Source of the DNA: Bin80 sp965207565
GTDB taxonomy: Bacteria; Bacteroidota; Rhodothermia; Rhodothermales; Bin80
Length of the DNA: 64,000 nucleotides
Reading direction: 5' to 3'
NCBI GenBank assembly: GCA_965207565.1
Contig: CBDBMQ010000033.1
Location: 372,001-436,000 of the forward strand
Every line of letters starts with the position of its first letter. Within the stretch, counting starts at the first letter, position 1. The notes beneath the pieces are model-generated. The model searched no databases and had not been told where the DNA came from. It worked only from the letters and a program-made list of their open reading frames with translations. A program made the translations under genes and the position numbers. Of the stretch, positions 1 through 8,983 are shown piece by piece.

Positions 1-934
1 ATGCATTGGTGTCTGCCGCAGTTGGTTCCGTAATTCCCTCCTGTTCAAAATACGATTCACTCATTGCAGCGACATATCGATTCGGGAGAATCATCGTGCG
101 CGAACCCACGGACACAACAAACTCCCCACGTGCCCTGGCTTCTTCGAATTGGATTTTCTCGGCCTCCGTCGGTCCATGCGAGGGCGCAGCAGTCAGGTCT
201 TCAAAAATTCGCGGAGAACTGACAATCGCTGCCTGTGCCGGATCAGACAGTGGTACCTTGATTACTTCAATCCGAAAGAGTGCAGACTCGGGATCTTCAC
301 TCGGGGACATCCCTGAACATCCAGGCAATTCCTCTGCAGGGCGTACCGGAGCGGATCCGGATACATACACGTAAATATTCTCATCGTCTTCCGGGTCCTT
401 GAGCAACGAGTGGGTATGCGAGCCTCGACAGGTCTGGACATTATGGACATACTGTGGATCCAGGACATCCGTAATGTCAAAGATTCGGATTCCCCGTAGA
501 CGATCCGGGCTAACGCTTTCCTGTACGCCCTGTGTCCCACAATCAAGCCGCCCACCTGTCCCTTCGCCCGAAACAAACAGCAGGTTTTCATAGACCGATA
601 CATCACTCTGAGATGCAGGGCACACATATTCTTTTGCCAGGACAGGGGTTTCAGGGTTGGAGACATCCCATATCTGAACGCCATTATAATTGCCCTGGAA
701 TACATAATTCCCCTTGAAGGCAAGATCACTGTTTGTTACCCCAATGAAATTTTCAGAGGGAGGAACAGCGGCCACCATGCGTAAATTCCAGATTGCTTCT
801 TCTGCGTCAAACAACCCGGCCTCAAGGCCAACGCGTGGGTCATCAAAGACCATGGACTGCTGAGCAAGGCCAATGTCCGGCCGTAACAGGCCGGCAGTCA
901 GGACAGTGAGAATAAGAAGGATACGGGTATTCAT
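1..934 (-). CDS. LVIVD-repeat secreted protein (3' end beyond window)
   Basis: An open frame runs from the ATG at 934 leftward to the window edge with no stop, giving at least 311 residues. The first ~25 residues form a signal peptide (MNTRILLILTVLTAGLL, cleavage near GLAQQ). The body has beta-propeller-like strands of the LVIVD type, such as NYNGVQIWDVSNPETP and GIRIFDITDVLDPQYV, with a conserved-looking segment HNVQTCRGSHTHSLL. Proteins of this family are exported and have no assigned enzymatic activity. It lies 20 bp downstream of a DUF305 gene on the same strand, so the two are probably co-transcribed. The assignment to the LVIVD family is fairly secure; the biological role is unknown. 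Confidence 0.75.
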   Translation of the reverse strand, partial: MNTRILLILTVLTAGLLRPDIGLAQQSMVFDDPRVGLEAGLFDAEEAIWNLRMVAAVPPSENFIGVTNSDLAFKGNYVFQGNYNGVQIWDVSNPETPVLAKEYVCPASQSDVSVYENLLFVSGEGTGGRLDCGTQGVQESVSPDRLRGIRIFDITDVLDPQYVHNVQTCRGSHTHSLLKDPEDDENIYVYVSGSAPVRPAEELPGCSGMSPSEDPESALFRIEVIKVPLSDPAQAAIVSSPRIFEDLTAAPSHGPTEAEKIQFEEARARGEFVVSVGSRTMILPNRYVAAMSESYFEQEGITEPTAADTNA

Positions 935-954
935 TTGTCTTTCGAGTTTGTGTT

Positions 955-1608
955 TCAGTGTACAACTTCAAGATCATCCAGCATCAGTTTCATACGGTTA
1001 ATTTCCGTAATCTGATCGACGTGGATGTCCGAAGCCAATTTATAGGTGTCATCACCAGTGATGGCCCCATCTATTTTGAATAATTCTCTAACCATGTGGA
1101 CAGCTCCCTCGTGGTGCATGATCATATATTCTAAAAACAACCGATCAAAATCTGCACCTTGGGCTGCTTCAAGCTCTTTCAGTTGCGCGTCGGTAAGCAT
1201 CCCCGGCATATGTGTTGCGTGATGATCCACACCGTGAATCATCAAAGAGCTTCCTTCAATCATAATATGGGGAACCACCTGATCCCGCTTACGAAGCCAC
1301 TGTTGCATGATCCGGATCTCATCATTCTGAGCGTTAATGATCCGGGCGGCCAGAACTTGAACGGTTGGACTGGCTCCATTGGGCTCTGCAAAGGATGACA
1401 TGACAAGGGCCTGTGCATGATGTGCAATCATGCCCGTCATAAAATCTACGTCCGCCTGTGAGAAGCGCGTAAGTGCACTGTTTTTGCGGGCCCAGAAAAG
1501 TGTTTCTAATTCCTCCGAATCCTGAGCAATGGATGGTGCTGCTACACACAGACAGAGGAAAAGGGGAAAGCCGAATCGGAGCAAAAAATGTTTTTCTTGC
1601 ATAGCCAA
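955..1608 (-). CDS. DUF305 secreted protein
   Basis: This 217-residue protein has an N-terminal signal peptide (residues 1-29, ending PSIAQ) and a four-helix, ferritin-like DUF305 domain. The two family hallmarks are visible: a first helix MIAHHAQALVMS (about residues 60-71) and a second MIMHHEGAVHM (about 162-172). The paired His and Met residues suggest metal binding, possibly copper, which is known only for some family members. It sits immediately upstream of the LVIVD gene on the same strand, and the pair is likely one exported unit. Metal binding here is an inference from the His/Met pattern. Confidence 0.8.
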   Translation of the reverse strand: MAMQEKHFLLRFGFPLFLCLCVAAPSIAQDSEELETLFWARKNSALTRFSQADVDFMTGMIAHHAQALVMSSFAEPNGASPTVQVLAARIINAQNDEIRIMQQWLRKRDQVVPHIMIEGSSLMIHGVDHHATHMPGMLTDAQLKELEAAQGADFDRLFLEYMIMHHEGAVHMVRELFKIDGAITGDDTYKLASDIHVDQITEINRMKLMLDDLEVVH

Positions 1609-1660
1609 ATATTCAACTGGGAAATTCTGAAAATGTTACAAGGAATCTATCATAAAATGG

Positions 1661-4600
1661 TTAAAACACCGCAGATAACTGCATGCGGACCGTGTGGACT
1701 TGAGGTGCATCTTGGGGGCTGCGCCCCGAATAGGCAAGGGTGGCCCGCAAGACACGGTTCAATTGCAGCCATCCATTTACGTGCCAGAGGAGGGAGCGTC
1801 CAGCCCCTCTACCATCGGTGAGTTCAAAGAATGCAAGTCCCGTTGAGTTTGACTCTGCCGTCAACACGACCCTGGCAAATTCAAAACGTGCACTGATATT
1901 GGACCGACCTGCCCGATCCCATGAACCCTGTAGCGGCAGTTTTAGAATCGTTGCCCTCCCTCTTGTTCTGGTGCCCTTCCGGGCGTAATCCAATCCACTG
2001 GATAATCGGATATTTGACATGGCTGACCACTGAATCTTCTGCACGAATGACCGAGTTTGAATATCGAACTCTCTGGAGTCAAAAGCGGTGCTCTGATTTA
2101 CCTTGTCCGAGAATACTCCATCTATCTCAAAAGCCCATGTATTTCCAGGACTCCATCGGATTTGCGCCCGAAATTCATCAATACTCCGCATCTCTGTGTC
2201 GGCAGCAAAGACATTGGTCGAGCGAATTTTTCGCCAGGAGGCATGGAATCCATACTGGGGCTGATTCCGAAAGAGCCAGAGATCCTGCATCAGATTGAGC
2301 GTACCCCGAACGGTATTATCCGGATGACGAAACCTAGATTGCCGCAGAAGATAGATATTTACCGGATCAGAATCTTTGCTCTTTTCCTGTACTTCAATCG
2401 CGGTTCTGAGGGAGACTTGGCGGAGCCATTTTTGCCAAGCTGCCTTTGGGGTACGCCAGCGTTGCATCCCTTCAAATTGGATATTCAGCCGAGCTTTTAA
2501 CCCCGTCACAGATTGCAGCGAATCGGATGGGATCAGCGTACGTGCATATGCCCCCTCGTTTTGGGTGACTTCCGGCGTGAATTCATCAATCTCAATAATC
2601 CCGTTTCCGTTGGAATCATTCCACACATACTCTCCGAGCTCCGGCCCGGTACGAATATAGATCTCCTGAAGTACAGGCGTTTGCTCGGAGAGTGCCTCAT
2701 AAAACCAGTTTAAGCGCAATAGCCGCCCCCATGGTTGTGCACGACCATCCCAGCGGACAACCAGAGATCGCTCATCTGATAATCCCTGATTGGTTTGGAA
2801 GAAGTCTGTATGGTTTGTGTACTGTATACCCAGACGCCCTTGACTCTGAAAAGATCGTCGCTGACCTGTTTGATAGTTCATGCTAGTCGTTGCGGTGCGC
2901 CTTCCGGGTAGTAAGCTGTAGTTTCTGGACCAAAGATGTTCATCCCGCCAGTCAAACCCTGCAGACCAGGTGCCCCAGCCGCCTTTCAGCTCTACTGCAG
3001 AAGATGTTTCCCAATATTGACGCGAATCCTCTCGGAGTCCTCGGCTGACGTGTTGATGACGCTGATCCATATTTAAGCGTGTACTGACACTTAAACGATT
3101 TTGCAATAATACTTTACTGACTTGTGCTTTATGTCGGATCCATGTTCCCCTCACCGAATCCGTATCACTCGTAATATGAATAAAGAAATAGTTGAGCTTG
3201 GGTACATTGGGTTCGTCAATGACGAGTGTCGTCTCTCTTCGATTCCCCTTGAATACCTCAAACTGCTCCAGTTGACCGATCGTACCGGTAATTGAGGATT
3301 TTTCAGATAATTGCCAGACCGCACTTGCTTCGCCAATCGTTTCCCGATAGGCTTGGACGAGCCCACGATTGATTGGCAGATTCCAGGAGCGCACAAATTC
3401 AACTGGCTGTGTCCGATGAAATGTAGCAAAATTTTCTCCGGTTCGGCGGCGATTGACACTGAATCCTGTTTTCCCTAATCCAACAGGCAGGTCGCTCACA
3501 TTCAACTGGACATGATAGCTGTGCGCCCTGTCATTCTCTGCATCCAGAGAAGAAAAGCGGTTTTCATCACGATAGGAGTGGGCCCACTCTCCTGTGATTT
3601 CGACATGGCGGATTGGTGCAAAACTTCCCCGTAAATCAAGCATGCGCTGCTGCTCTGGCTTCGGCAACACACGTATCGGCGAATACTCTCCCCTTCCAGG
3701 GCCACGATAACTGTAGACAATCCCGTTGGTCGTTTGACCTTGCCGTACATAATCTCCCTGCCCGGGTCCGACCCGAGTAAATTCAACTCGAAAGACTTCA
3801 CTTTCAGAAGCATCTATGATGGGCAGGTAGATTTGATAACTCTGTCCGGCGATCATCGTATCTGCCTGCATATAATGTACCCATGGCGCATCGGGGTCAT
3901 AGGTTACCGGAGTTGCACCACTACGCGAAGCATCTCGATCTCCCAGTTGTGCAAGGAGTTGCTTATCGTCAGCGGTGAGCCCGAACTCCTGATCAAATGA
4001 CTTCCCATCTGCTTCCCGGATGAAGGTGACCCCCAGAGAAGCCAATGGTGGACCGGAATCTCGCTCTGGCGTAGCAATCACGGCCTCCGTCGCAGCAAGT
4101 GTGCGTGTGAATTCTGTCGTTCGGTATTGAAACTCAATCGCGATTCGATGATGATACTTGATCAGGCGGTTGGTTGTGAAGGTGATCTCACCTGTGGCAT
4201 AGTCAATCACATAATCCTGAGACTCCCCTCGTTCCAGACGAATGCCATCCAAATAGACGATTTCCGAGCCGGGTATGACAAGAATAAATGGCTCATTTGC
4301 ATTGCCTTCAAGTCTGTAGGGCCCTTGCACCCCATGTCTGACCTGGATGTCCTGTGTCTTGAATAGCCCGCGTGATGTCGCTGCCGCCGCGCGCAATGTG
4401 CCACTTGGTGTCTTGAATGGTAATGGAGTTGTAATTCCAACTCCTTGAATCTTTCGATTGAGCTTGGCAAATGTACTCTGATCAAGCTCAAGTTGAAAGT
4501 CACCCAACTGAGCAGAACTGAATGGTGTATCAATTTCTATGAATACCCGGTCAAGCTCGCTCAGTCGCTGCGTCGTTCCTTCAGGAAGAATGGGAGTGTT

Positions 4601-5158
4601 CTCATCCGTCAGTGCTGCTCTCACGTGGATGTTCGGTGAAAGCTGCCCTGACATTTGCAGACGCAACCCTGACTCAATCGTTGCATCGCGGTTATTGCCC
4701 GCCAAAACGCCGCGCGTAATGGATCCACTTCGTCTTAGTTGAGTCGATTGCGACAAAGGCACCGGCTCCTCCAGTTGAGTTGGAACCAATGAATCCGTTG
4801 GAGGCAAAGACTCTAAAACCTTTGTAAATTGATTGGGAAGATTTAAATCCCAGACTCTGTAACTGACTGTCGCCGTATCATTTACAGCAATGGACGGGAT
4901 CCAGAGGCGATGAAACCGGGTATCCAATTGATAATCACTCGGGTTGAGTCTTATACCTTTTGCTGAGACAACCAATGTACCTGGGATGATAAAAGGATGC
5001 AGGATAAATGGTTGTTCTCCCGTCAGGGTATCCATCTTGGCTTGCGGAGCTTGGCCAAGCGCGGAAGAAGAGCACAGCACTGCGCAAAGGTAACATAAAC
5101 ATAATAGGCTACCCGATTTTGAAATCCAAACAAATTTTTGTACTTGCCTAAAGCCCAA
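1661..5158 (-). CDS. Giant outer-membrane beta-barrel-like protein
   Basis: This protein has 1165 residues. It begins with a hydrophobic signal peptide (about residues 14-36, ending SSALGQ) and ends in MQLSAVF, the C-terminal Phe typical of outer-membrane barrels. Residues 40-400 look like beta-rich periplasmic or plug domains, including a conserved-looking stretch ALTDENTPILPEGTTQ followed by LDRVFIEIDTP. The rest consists of alternating aromatic/polar strands as in a large barrel. A perfect EF-hand calcium loop (DSNGNGIIEIDE) lies near residue 850. Its start overlaps the end of the TPM-domain gene by 11 bp, so the two are probably co-transcribed. The function is unknown; export or assembly of surface polymers is possible, but nothing in the sequence proves it. 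Confidence 0.6.
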   Translation of the reverse strand: MGFRQVQKFVWISKSGSLLCLCYLCAVLCSSSALGQAPQAKMDTLTGEQPFILHPFIIPGTLVVSAKGIRLNPSDYQLDTRFHRLWIPSIAVNDTATVSYRVWDLNLPNQFTKVLESLPPTDSLVPTQLEEPVPLSQSTQLRRSGSITRGVLAGNNRDATIESGLRLQMSGQLSPNIHVRAALTDENTPILPEGTTQRLSELDRVFIEIDTPFSSAQLGDFQLELDQSTFAKLNRKIQGVGITTPLPFKTPSGTLRAAAATSRGLFKTQDIQVRHGVQGPYRLEGNANEPFILVIPGSEIVYLDGIRLERGESQDYVIDYATGEITFTTNRLIKYHHRIAIEFQYRTTEFTRTLAATEAVIATPERDSGPPLASLGVTFIREADGKSFDQEFGLTADDKQLLAQLGDRDASRSGATPVTYDPDAPWVHYMQADTMIAGQSYQIYLPIIDASESEVFRVEFTRVGPGQGDYVRQGQTTNGIVYSYRGPGRGEYSPIRVLPKPEQQRMLDLRGSFAPIRHVEITGEWAHSYRDENRFSSLDAENDRAHSYHVQLNVSDLPVGLGKTGFSVNRRRTGENFATFHRTQPVEFVRSWNLPINRGLVQAYRETIGEASAVWQLSEKSSITGTIGQLEQFEVFKGNRRETTLVIDEPNVPKLNYFFIHITSDTDSVRGTWIRHKAQVSKVLLQNRLSVSTRLNMDQRHQHVSRGLREDSRQYWETSSAVELKGGWGTWSAGFDWRDEHLWSRNYSLLPGRRTATTSMNYQTGQRRSFQSQGRLGIQYTNHTDFFQTNQGLSDERSLVVRWDGRAQPWGRLLRLNWFYEALSEQTPVLQEIYIRTGPELGEYVWNDSNGNGIIEIDEFTPEVTQNEGAYARTLIPSDSLQSVTGLKARLNIQFEGMQRWRTPKAAWQKWLRQVSLRTAIEVQEKSKDSDPVNIYLLRQSRFRHPDNTVRGTLNLMQDLWLFRNQPQYGFHASWRKIRSTNVFAADTEMRSIDEFRAQIRWSPGNTWAFEIDGVFSDKVNQSTAFDSREFDIQTRSFVQKIQWSAMSNIRLSSGLDYARKGTRTRGRATILKLPLQGSWDRAGRSNISARFEFARVVLTAESNSTGLAFFELTDGRGAGRSLLWHVNGWLQLNRVLRATLAYSGRSPQDAPQVHTVRMQLSAVF

Positions 5159-5801
5159 AACTAACGTCGTCCGCTAGCTCATTGGTGTCATCTGATCGAA
5201 TGGCAACGCCAGCTTTCTCAAGAAGATGTCCGCACTGACGAATACCTTGCACGAGCCCTTCCGCAAGCTGTCCCGCCTTCATATGTTGCTGAATCGTAGT
5301 CACGACCCCTATCCAATCATCCGTGTCAACCTTTGCATTGATACCGGCATCCCCTACAACCTCAATCCGATGTTCTAGAAGTGATACAAAGAGCAGGATG
5401 CCCGTACGTTCACGGGTTGAGAATACTTCTTTTTCTACAAAGGCCTGCATTGCCCGCCGATGGGTTGCAAGGGCCAACCTGTCCTGTCCTGCAAAGCGGC
5501 GCTTTACTGCAGGGATCCAGTGCACCAGAGCAGCACCGATCGCTGCCGCTGCGATGATCAAAAGTACCGGCACCATCCCTTCTGTCAGTTGGCTGCCGCC
5601 CCACCCCGAGAACCAGCGGGTTCCCAGGACGACCGCGTACGCCAAAAATGCAAACAAACCGGCCCCCCGCCAAACCGCGACCTCGTGCGAAGCACTCCGC
5701 GAAACGATATAGGGAACGATCTCTCCTGAGGTTTGCTTTTCTGCGGTAGCTACCGCTTCTTTAATCCGATTGAGGTCAGCCTCGGTCATTTTTTCCTTCA
5801 T
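5148..5801 (-). CDS. TPM-domain membrane protein
   Basis: The protein has about 217 residues, with an N-terminal acidic/amphipathic TPM segment (TEADLNRIKEAVATAEKQTSGEIVPYIV). A pair of transmembrane helices follows (about residues 45-62 and 77-95), then the rest of the TPM fold (ERTGILLFVSLLEHRIEVVGD and GINAKVDTDDW). The split of the TPM domain around two helices resembles family members whose loop inserts into the membrane. The ATG at 5801 is taken as the start; an ATG at 5789 preceded by AAGGA is an equally good choice, and an in-frame TTG at 5810 is less likely. TPM proteins have been linked to phosphatase activity and membrane-protein maintenance, but the substrate here cannot be told. 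Confidence 0.75.
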   Translation of the reverse strand: MKEKMTEADLNRIKEAVATAEKQTSGEIVPYIVSRSASHEVAVWRGAGLFAFLAYAVVLGTRWFSGWGGSQLTEGMVPVLLIIAAAAIGAALVHWIPAVKRRFAGQDRLALATHRRAMQAFVEKEVFSTRERTGILLFVSLLEHRIEVVGDAGINAKVDTDDWIGVVTTIQQHMKAGQLAEGLVQGIRQCGHLLEKAGVAIRSDDTNELADDVSFGL

Positions 5802-5814
5802 GGAATTCAAATTA

Positions 5815-6495
5815 CTATGTACGTGTTAGACGTGTTGACAAATAAGCATATACAGACAGGCTAAGGACACTCAAAGCTACGGCCACAAGGACCAGTCTAA
5901 TCAGGGATGCTTCCGTAGCAACCTGTCCAAGTTTAGTGAATACGGCAAGTGGGACGGTTTGGGTCCGTCCGGGGATGTTACCCGCAAAAACAATCGTTGC
6001 CCCAAACTCCCCAACTGCTCGTGCAAACCCAAGGATAATACCCGCAATGATCCCCCTTGTCGCAAGCGGGAAGGTCACCCACCGAAATATAGCCCAACGC
6101 CCACCACCATATACCGATACTGCCTCTTCCCATTCAGGATCAATCTGTTCTATGGCTAAGCGAAAGGTCTGAACAATTAAGGGGAATGCCATAACTCCGG
6201 CAGCTATCGCTGCTCCCATACTGGTGAACGCCAGTTCCAATCCAAACAGTTCGTTCAGCAAGCTTCCCACTTTTCCCCGTGGTCCTAACAAGGACAAGAG
6301 TAAGAGTCCTGTGACAACTGGTGGAAGTACTAATGGGAGTTGGACAAGATTTTCAATCACAAACGTCAGTGGAGATCTTCTGCGAGCCAGGTACCAGGCA
6401 GTCACGATGCCAGGGACGATCATGATTACTATGGCGACCGTGGCAATTCGGGCCGATAGTAGGATAATGGACCACTCTTGTCCGAACGTATCCAT
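5815..6495 (-). CDS. modB: Molybdate ABC transporter permease ModB
   Basis: This inner-membrane permease of about 226 residues has five to six hydrophobic helices and the binding-protein-dependent transport loop (EEAVSVYGGGRWAIFRWVTFP, about residues 132-152) that docks on the ABC ATPase. The ending GEFGATIVFAGNIPGRTQT is characteristic of ModB/CysT-type permeases. The ATG at 6495 lies just after the modA stop at 6500, preceded by a purine-rich AGAGAG. A longer in-frame start at 6531 would overlap modA by 32 bp and is less likely. The partner ATPase gene modC is not present in the window, so it must be encoded elsewhere or another ATPase must be shared. Confidence 0.9.
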   Translation of the reverse strand: MDTFGQEWSIILLSARIATVAIVIMIVPGIVTAWYLARRRSPLTFVIENLVQLPLVLPPVVTGLLLLSLLGPRGKVGSLLNELFGLELAFTSMGAAIAAGVMAFPLIVQTFRLAIEQIDPEWEEAVSVYGGGRWAIFRWVTFPLATRGIIAGIILGFARAVGEFGATIVFAGNIPGRTQTVPLAVFTKLGQVATEASLIRLVLVAVALSVLSLSVYAYLSTRLTRT

Positions 6496-6499
6496 CTCT

Positions 6500-7240
6500 C
6501 TAAGAGTCAAATCCGAATCGTTCCCATACATCCAACTGAAGCGAATCTGTCACGAAAGTGACAAAGGACGCTGCAGCTTCGGGATAATCCGTTCCGCGAA
6601 TTGCAGAGATAACGTAGTTAATCTCCGGTGTACACGAATCCGGTACCTGGAACAGTACGTTTAACCTGGGTGCGAGTGCCGCATCCGACCCATAAACCAT
6701 CGCAACATTCGCCGCCCCGCTAGCCACTGCGGTAAGCGCTGCCCGAACATCTAAAGTCGGAATAACCATGGATTCAACGGTATCCCATACTCCAGCACAC
6801 TGAAGTGCCTGTTTACCATAAATACCCGCGGGAACATGCGAAGGATCTGCCATTGCGAGTCGCTCAGTGGTTGAAAGCTCTGAAAGACTGGTAATCGGGG
6901 AGGTCGTCAATGAACCAATGACCACCAATTTATTGCGTGCAAATGTAATTTCTGAGCCGATCGTCAGGTTATGTTGCTGCAAGTAATTGATCCAGTCAGG
7001 GCTGGCTGCCATAAATATATCAGCAGGAGCACCCTGTTGAATTTGCCTTGCGAGTAAAGAGGTCGGACCGATGTGCGCGTGGACCGTGATTGCCGGTTGC
7101 TGAAATTCAAAGCGTCTGACTAGTTCATGGAGTGCATCTGTCAGGGAAGCAGCAGCAAATACTGTGATAGAGGCGTTCGGAGAATCAGAATCTGGATTGC
7201 ATCCAAACACCAGAAAGACTGCGACCAAAAATAGTCGCAT
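6500..7240 (-). CDS. modA: Molybdate-binding lipoprotein ModA
   Basis: This 246-residue substrate-binding protein carries a short lipoprotein signal (LVFGC, Cys near residue 14), so it is probably anchored in the membrane facing the periplasm. ModA motifs are visible: VFAAASLTDALHEL near the N-terminus, GAPADIFMAAS around residue 75, MADPSHVPAGIYGKQAL around 130, and GAANVAMVYGSDA around 180. The ATG at 7240 shares one base with the stop of the upstream zinc-ribbon gene (TGATG); a GTG one codon earlier is also in frame. It precedes modB directly. Together they import molybdate, which fits the moaA gene further along, although the two loci are separate. Confidence 0.9.
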   Translation of the reverse strand: MRLFLVAVFLVFGCNPDSDSPNASITVFAAASLTDALHELVRRFEFQQPAITVHAHIGPTSLLARQIQQGAPADIFMAASPDWINYLQQHNLTIGSEITFARNKLVVIGSLTTSPITSLSELSTTERLAMADPSHVPAGIYGKQALQCAGVWDTVESMVIPTLDVRAALTAVASGAANVAMVYGSDAALAPRLNVLFQVPDSCTPEINYVISAIRGTDYPEAAASFVTFVTDSLQLDVWERFGFDS

Positions 7241-8238
7241 CACAAGTTTGTTTGTTCTCGAATCGTTGAAATTAACATCACCGCACGTTGATAGTGCATT
7301 GAAGTCGAGTCAGGAACCAACGTCAGCACCCGCTCCAGCTGGGTAATTGCTTCTTCGGTGCGATTGATTCGCGCAAGCATGAGTCCATAGTTGAAATTGG
7401 CATTCAAGTGATTCGGATCCTCTTCAAGTACCTTTTTGATCTCCGTAACCCCGAGCATCGGACTCCCCGTATTCAAATAGGCGGTTGCCATATCTGTGCG
7501 AACGTCAAGATCATCGGCGTCCAACTCTAAAACTCTCTGGTACGCACGCACGGCCTGCTTTGCAGCATGGCTGCGTATTTGTGGTTGCTGTTCATCCGCC
7601 ATCCACTCGTAGTACAAGTCTCCGGCCGTTTTCCAATCTTCAACCAGTCCAGTCTCTTCCGCGATCTGTGACTGCACCTCTGCCGCCATATCCAGTCGTC
7701 TCCCCTCGACCAGAGCATAGGTTTTCTCACGCTTAAGCACAAGAGACAGCGCACTTGTATCACTTTCAATTGCCATATCCAGTTCACTGATTCGACTAGC
7801 TAATTGGCCCGAAAGTGGTGACTGCGAAGAAGCCTCAGTCATTGATGGTGGGGCAGAAAGTGTGGCCTGCTGAGGCGGCGACACTCGGTTACTGACAACG
7901 GTTACGACAAACAGTGCAACCACCAGAAATACGCCAAGCCCAACAATGGCAAAAACCTGCATACCAACCCCCGATTCGACATTGGCCGGACGCTTACGAG
8001 GCTTCGGTGATTGCGGTGGGGCCGGCGGCTTTGTGTTCATACTCTGCAGTTTTGCGCCACATTGAGAACAGAAATTCGACGCACTTGGATTCTGCCAGCC
8101 ACACGAATTACAGTAAATGCTTCCCGGTGGGTTTTCTTTAGGTTGGTGCACAGCGTTCATATCCACTGGCCAGCCGCACAGATCACAGCGGTCACTCTCT
8201 ATAAGAAGTCGTGCCCCGCATTCTGCACAGATCTCCAT
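7240..8238 (-). CDS. Zinc-ribbon, single-TM, TPR-repeat protein
   Basis: This 332-residue protein begins with two zinc ribbons: C4/C7 with C18/C21, then C43/C46 with C57/C60 (CNSCG...CSQCGAKL). A Pro/Lys-rich linker and one transmembrane helix follow at about residues 93-115. The C-terminal half (about 185-330) holds TPR-like helical repeats, for example AVRAYQRVLELDADDLDVRT and AITQLERVLTLVPDSTSMHYQR. The architecture suggests a membrane-anchored scaffold with cytoplasmic zinc ribbons and external TPRs. It abuts the HU gene (stop at 8239) and overlaps modA by one base, so HU, this gene and modAB form one tight run. No specific function can be assigned. Confidence 0.8.
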   Translation of the reverse strand: MEICAECGARLLIESDRCDLCGWPVDMNAVHQPKENPPGSIYCNSCGWQNPSASNFCSQCGAKLQSMNTKPPAPPQSPKPRKRPANVESGVGMQVFAIVGLGVFLVVALFVVTVVSNRVSPPQQATLSAPPSMTEASSQSPLSGQLASRISELDMAIESDTSALSLVLKREKTYALVEGRRLDMAAEVQSQIAEETGLVEDWKTAGDLYYEWMADEQQPQIRSHAAKQAVRAYQRVLELDADDLDVRTDMATAYLNTGSPMLGVTEIKKVLEEDPNHLNANFNYGLMLARINRTEEAITQLERVLTLVPDSTSMHYQRAVMLISTIREQTNL

Positions 8239-8526
8239 TTATTCTGAATCCCCCTTGTTGATACGAGCCTTAAAATCTTTTGAGGGCTTGAAGACAGGAA
8301 CCTTCCTGGCCTCAATACGAAGTGATTCACCCGTTGCAGGATTACGCACATTCCGGGCCGGGCGATCCTGGACACGAAATGACCCAAACCCTCGAAGTTC
8401 TATAGATTCTCCTCGGGTCAGAGTCTCCTCAATGGTTTCCCAGAATCCAACAAACACAGCTTTGGTTTCCAGCTTGGTTAAGCCGGTCCTTTCAGAAATT
8501 ATCTCAATCAGTTTCGCTTTGGTCAC
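8239..8526 (-). CDS. HU/IHF-family DNA-binding protein
   Basis: This is a nucleoid-associated protein of the HU/IHF family. The helical dimerisation part TKAKLIEIISERTGLTKLET is followed by IELRGFGSFRVQDRPARNVRNP, which includes the GFGSF turn and the DNA-contacting arm ending in ATGE. A GTG at 8526 gives a 95-residue protein that starts VTKAKLIE, exactly where family members begin and at their usual length of 90-100 residues. A GTG at 8577 would add 17 residues that do not resemble the family. The protein bends or compacts DNA as a dimer. It is the first gene of the run HU, zinc-ribbon/TPR, modA, modB. Confidence 0.9.
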   Translation of the reverse strand: MTKAKLIEIISERTGLTKLETKAVFVGFWETIEETLTRGESIELRGFGSFRVQDRPARNVRNPATGESLRIEARKVPVFKPSKDFKARINKGDSE

Positions 8527-8983
8527 AGTAAAACGCGCTTTAATGATCGTATAGAGGACGTTTATCGTTCCCTGCACTGTCCAGTCAAGTTACACTAAAA
8601 ATTACTGTAATTGTGCCATTTCCTCAAAGGCAAGGGCCTCGTGCGAATAGATCCGGTTGTATTTACTTTGAAGCAGTGTTCAATGGACGCACTTTACCAG
8701 CAGTTGATCATAAGCGTGCATTGTCCCATGAAGTCCTTCCAGAACGCCGCCGGATCCCCCGTTGTTACCGAAAGCTGGATGCATTTTGGAGGATATGGTT
8801 GGTTCCCCTTCCAGACAGAGAAAGCTGCTGCAAAAGGAGAGGACCGAAACCCAGCCCCCTTCGGCATTTCCATGAGCAAGAGTCCATCATAGACGTACAA
8901 GAGACCGACTGAAGCGGAAACCACACCGCCAGGCTGGGACGAAAATTCACCAACACATACGCCACCACAAGAAAATATTTGAC
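8527..8983. other. Intergenic region between divergent HU and ppc genes
   Basis: About 450 bp separate the HU start from the ppc start, which is long for this compact window. Overlapping open frames of 67 to 107 codons occur on both strands, but none resembles a known family and the longest minus-strand one runs into the ppc start. No clear rho-independent terminator, tRNA, riboswitch core or RNase P/4.5S signature was recognised. The stretch must hold the two divergent promoters. Confidence 0.4.

Noticed and set aside
262..729. A 155-codon minus-strand frame within the LVIVD gene
   Set aside because: The LVIVD frame on the same strand has a signal peptide and family motifs and runs the full length; this is an out-of-frame shadow.
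6224..6664. A 146-codon plus-strand frame opposite modB/modA
   Set aside because: It is antisense to two well-supported transport genes and shows no domain.
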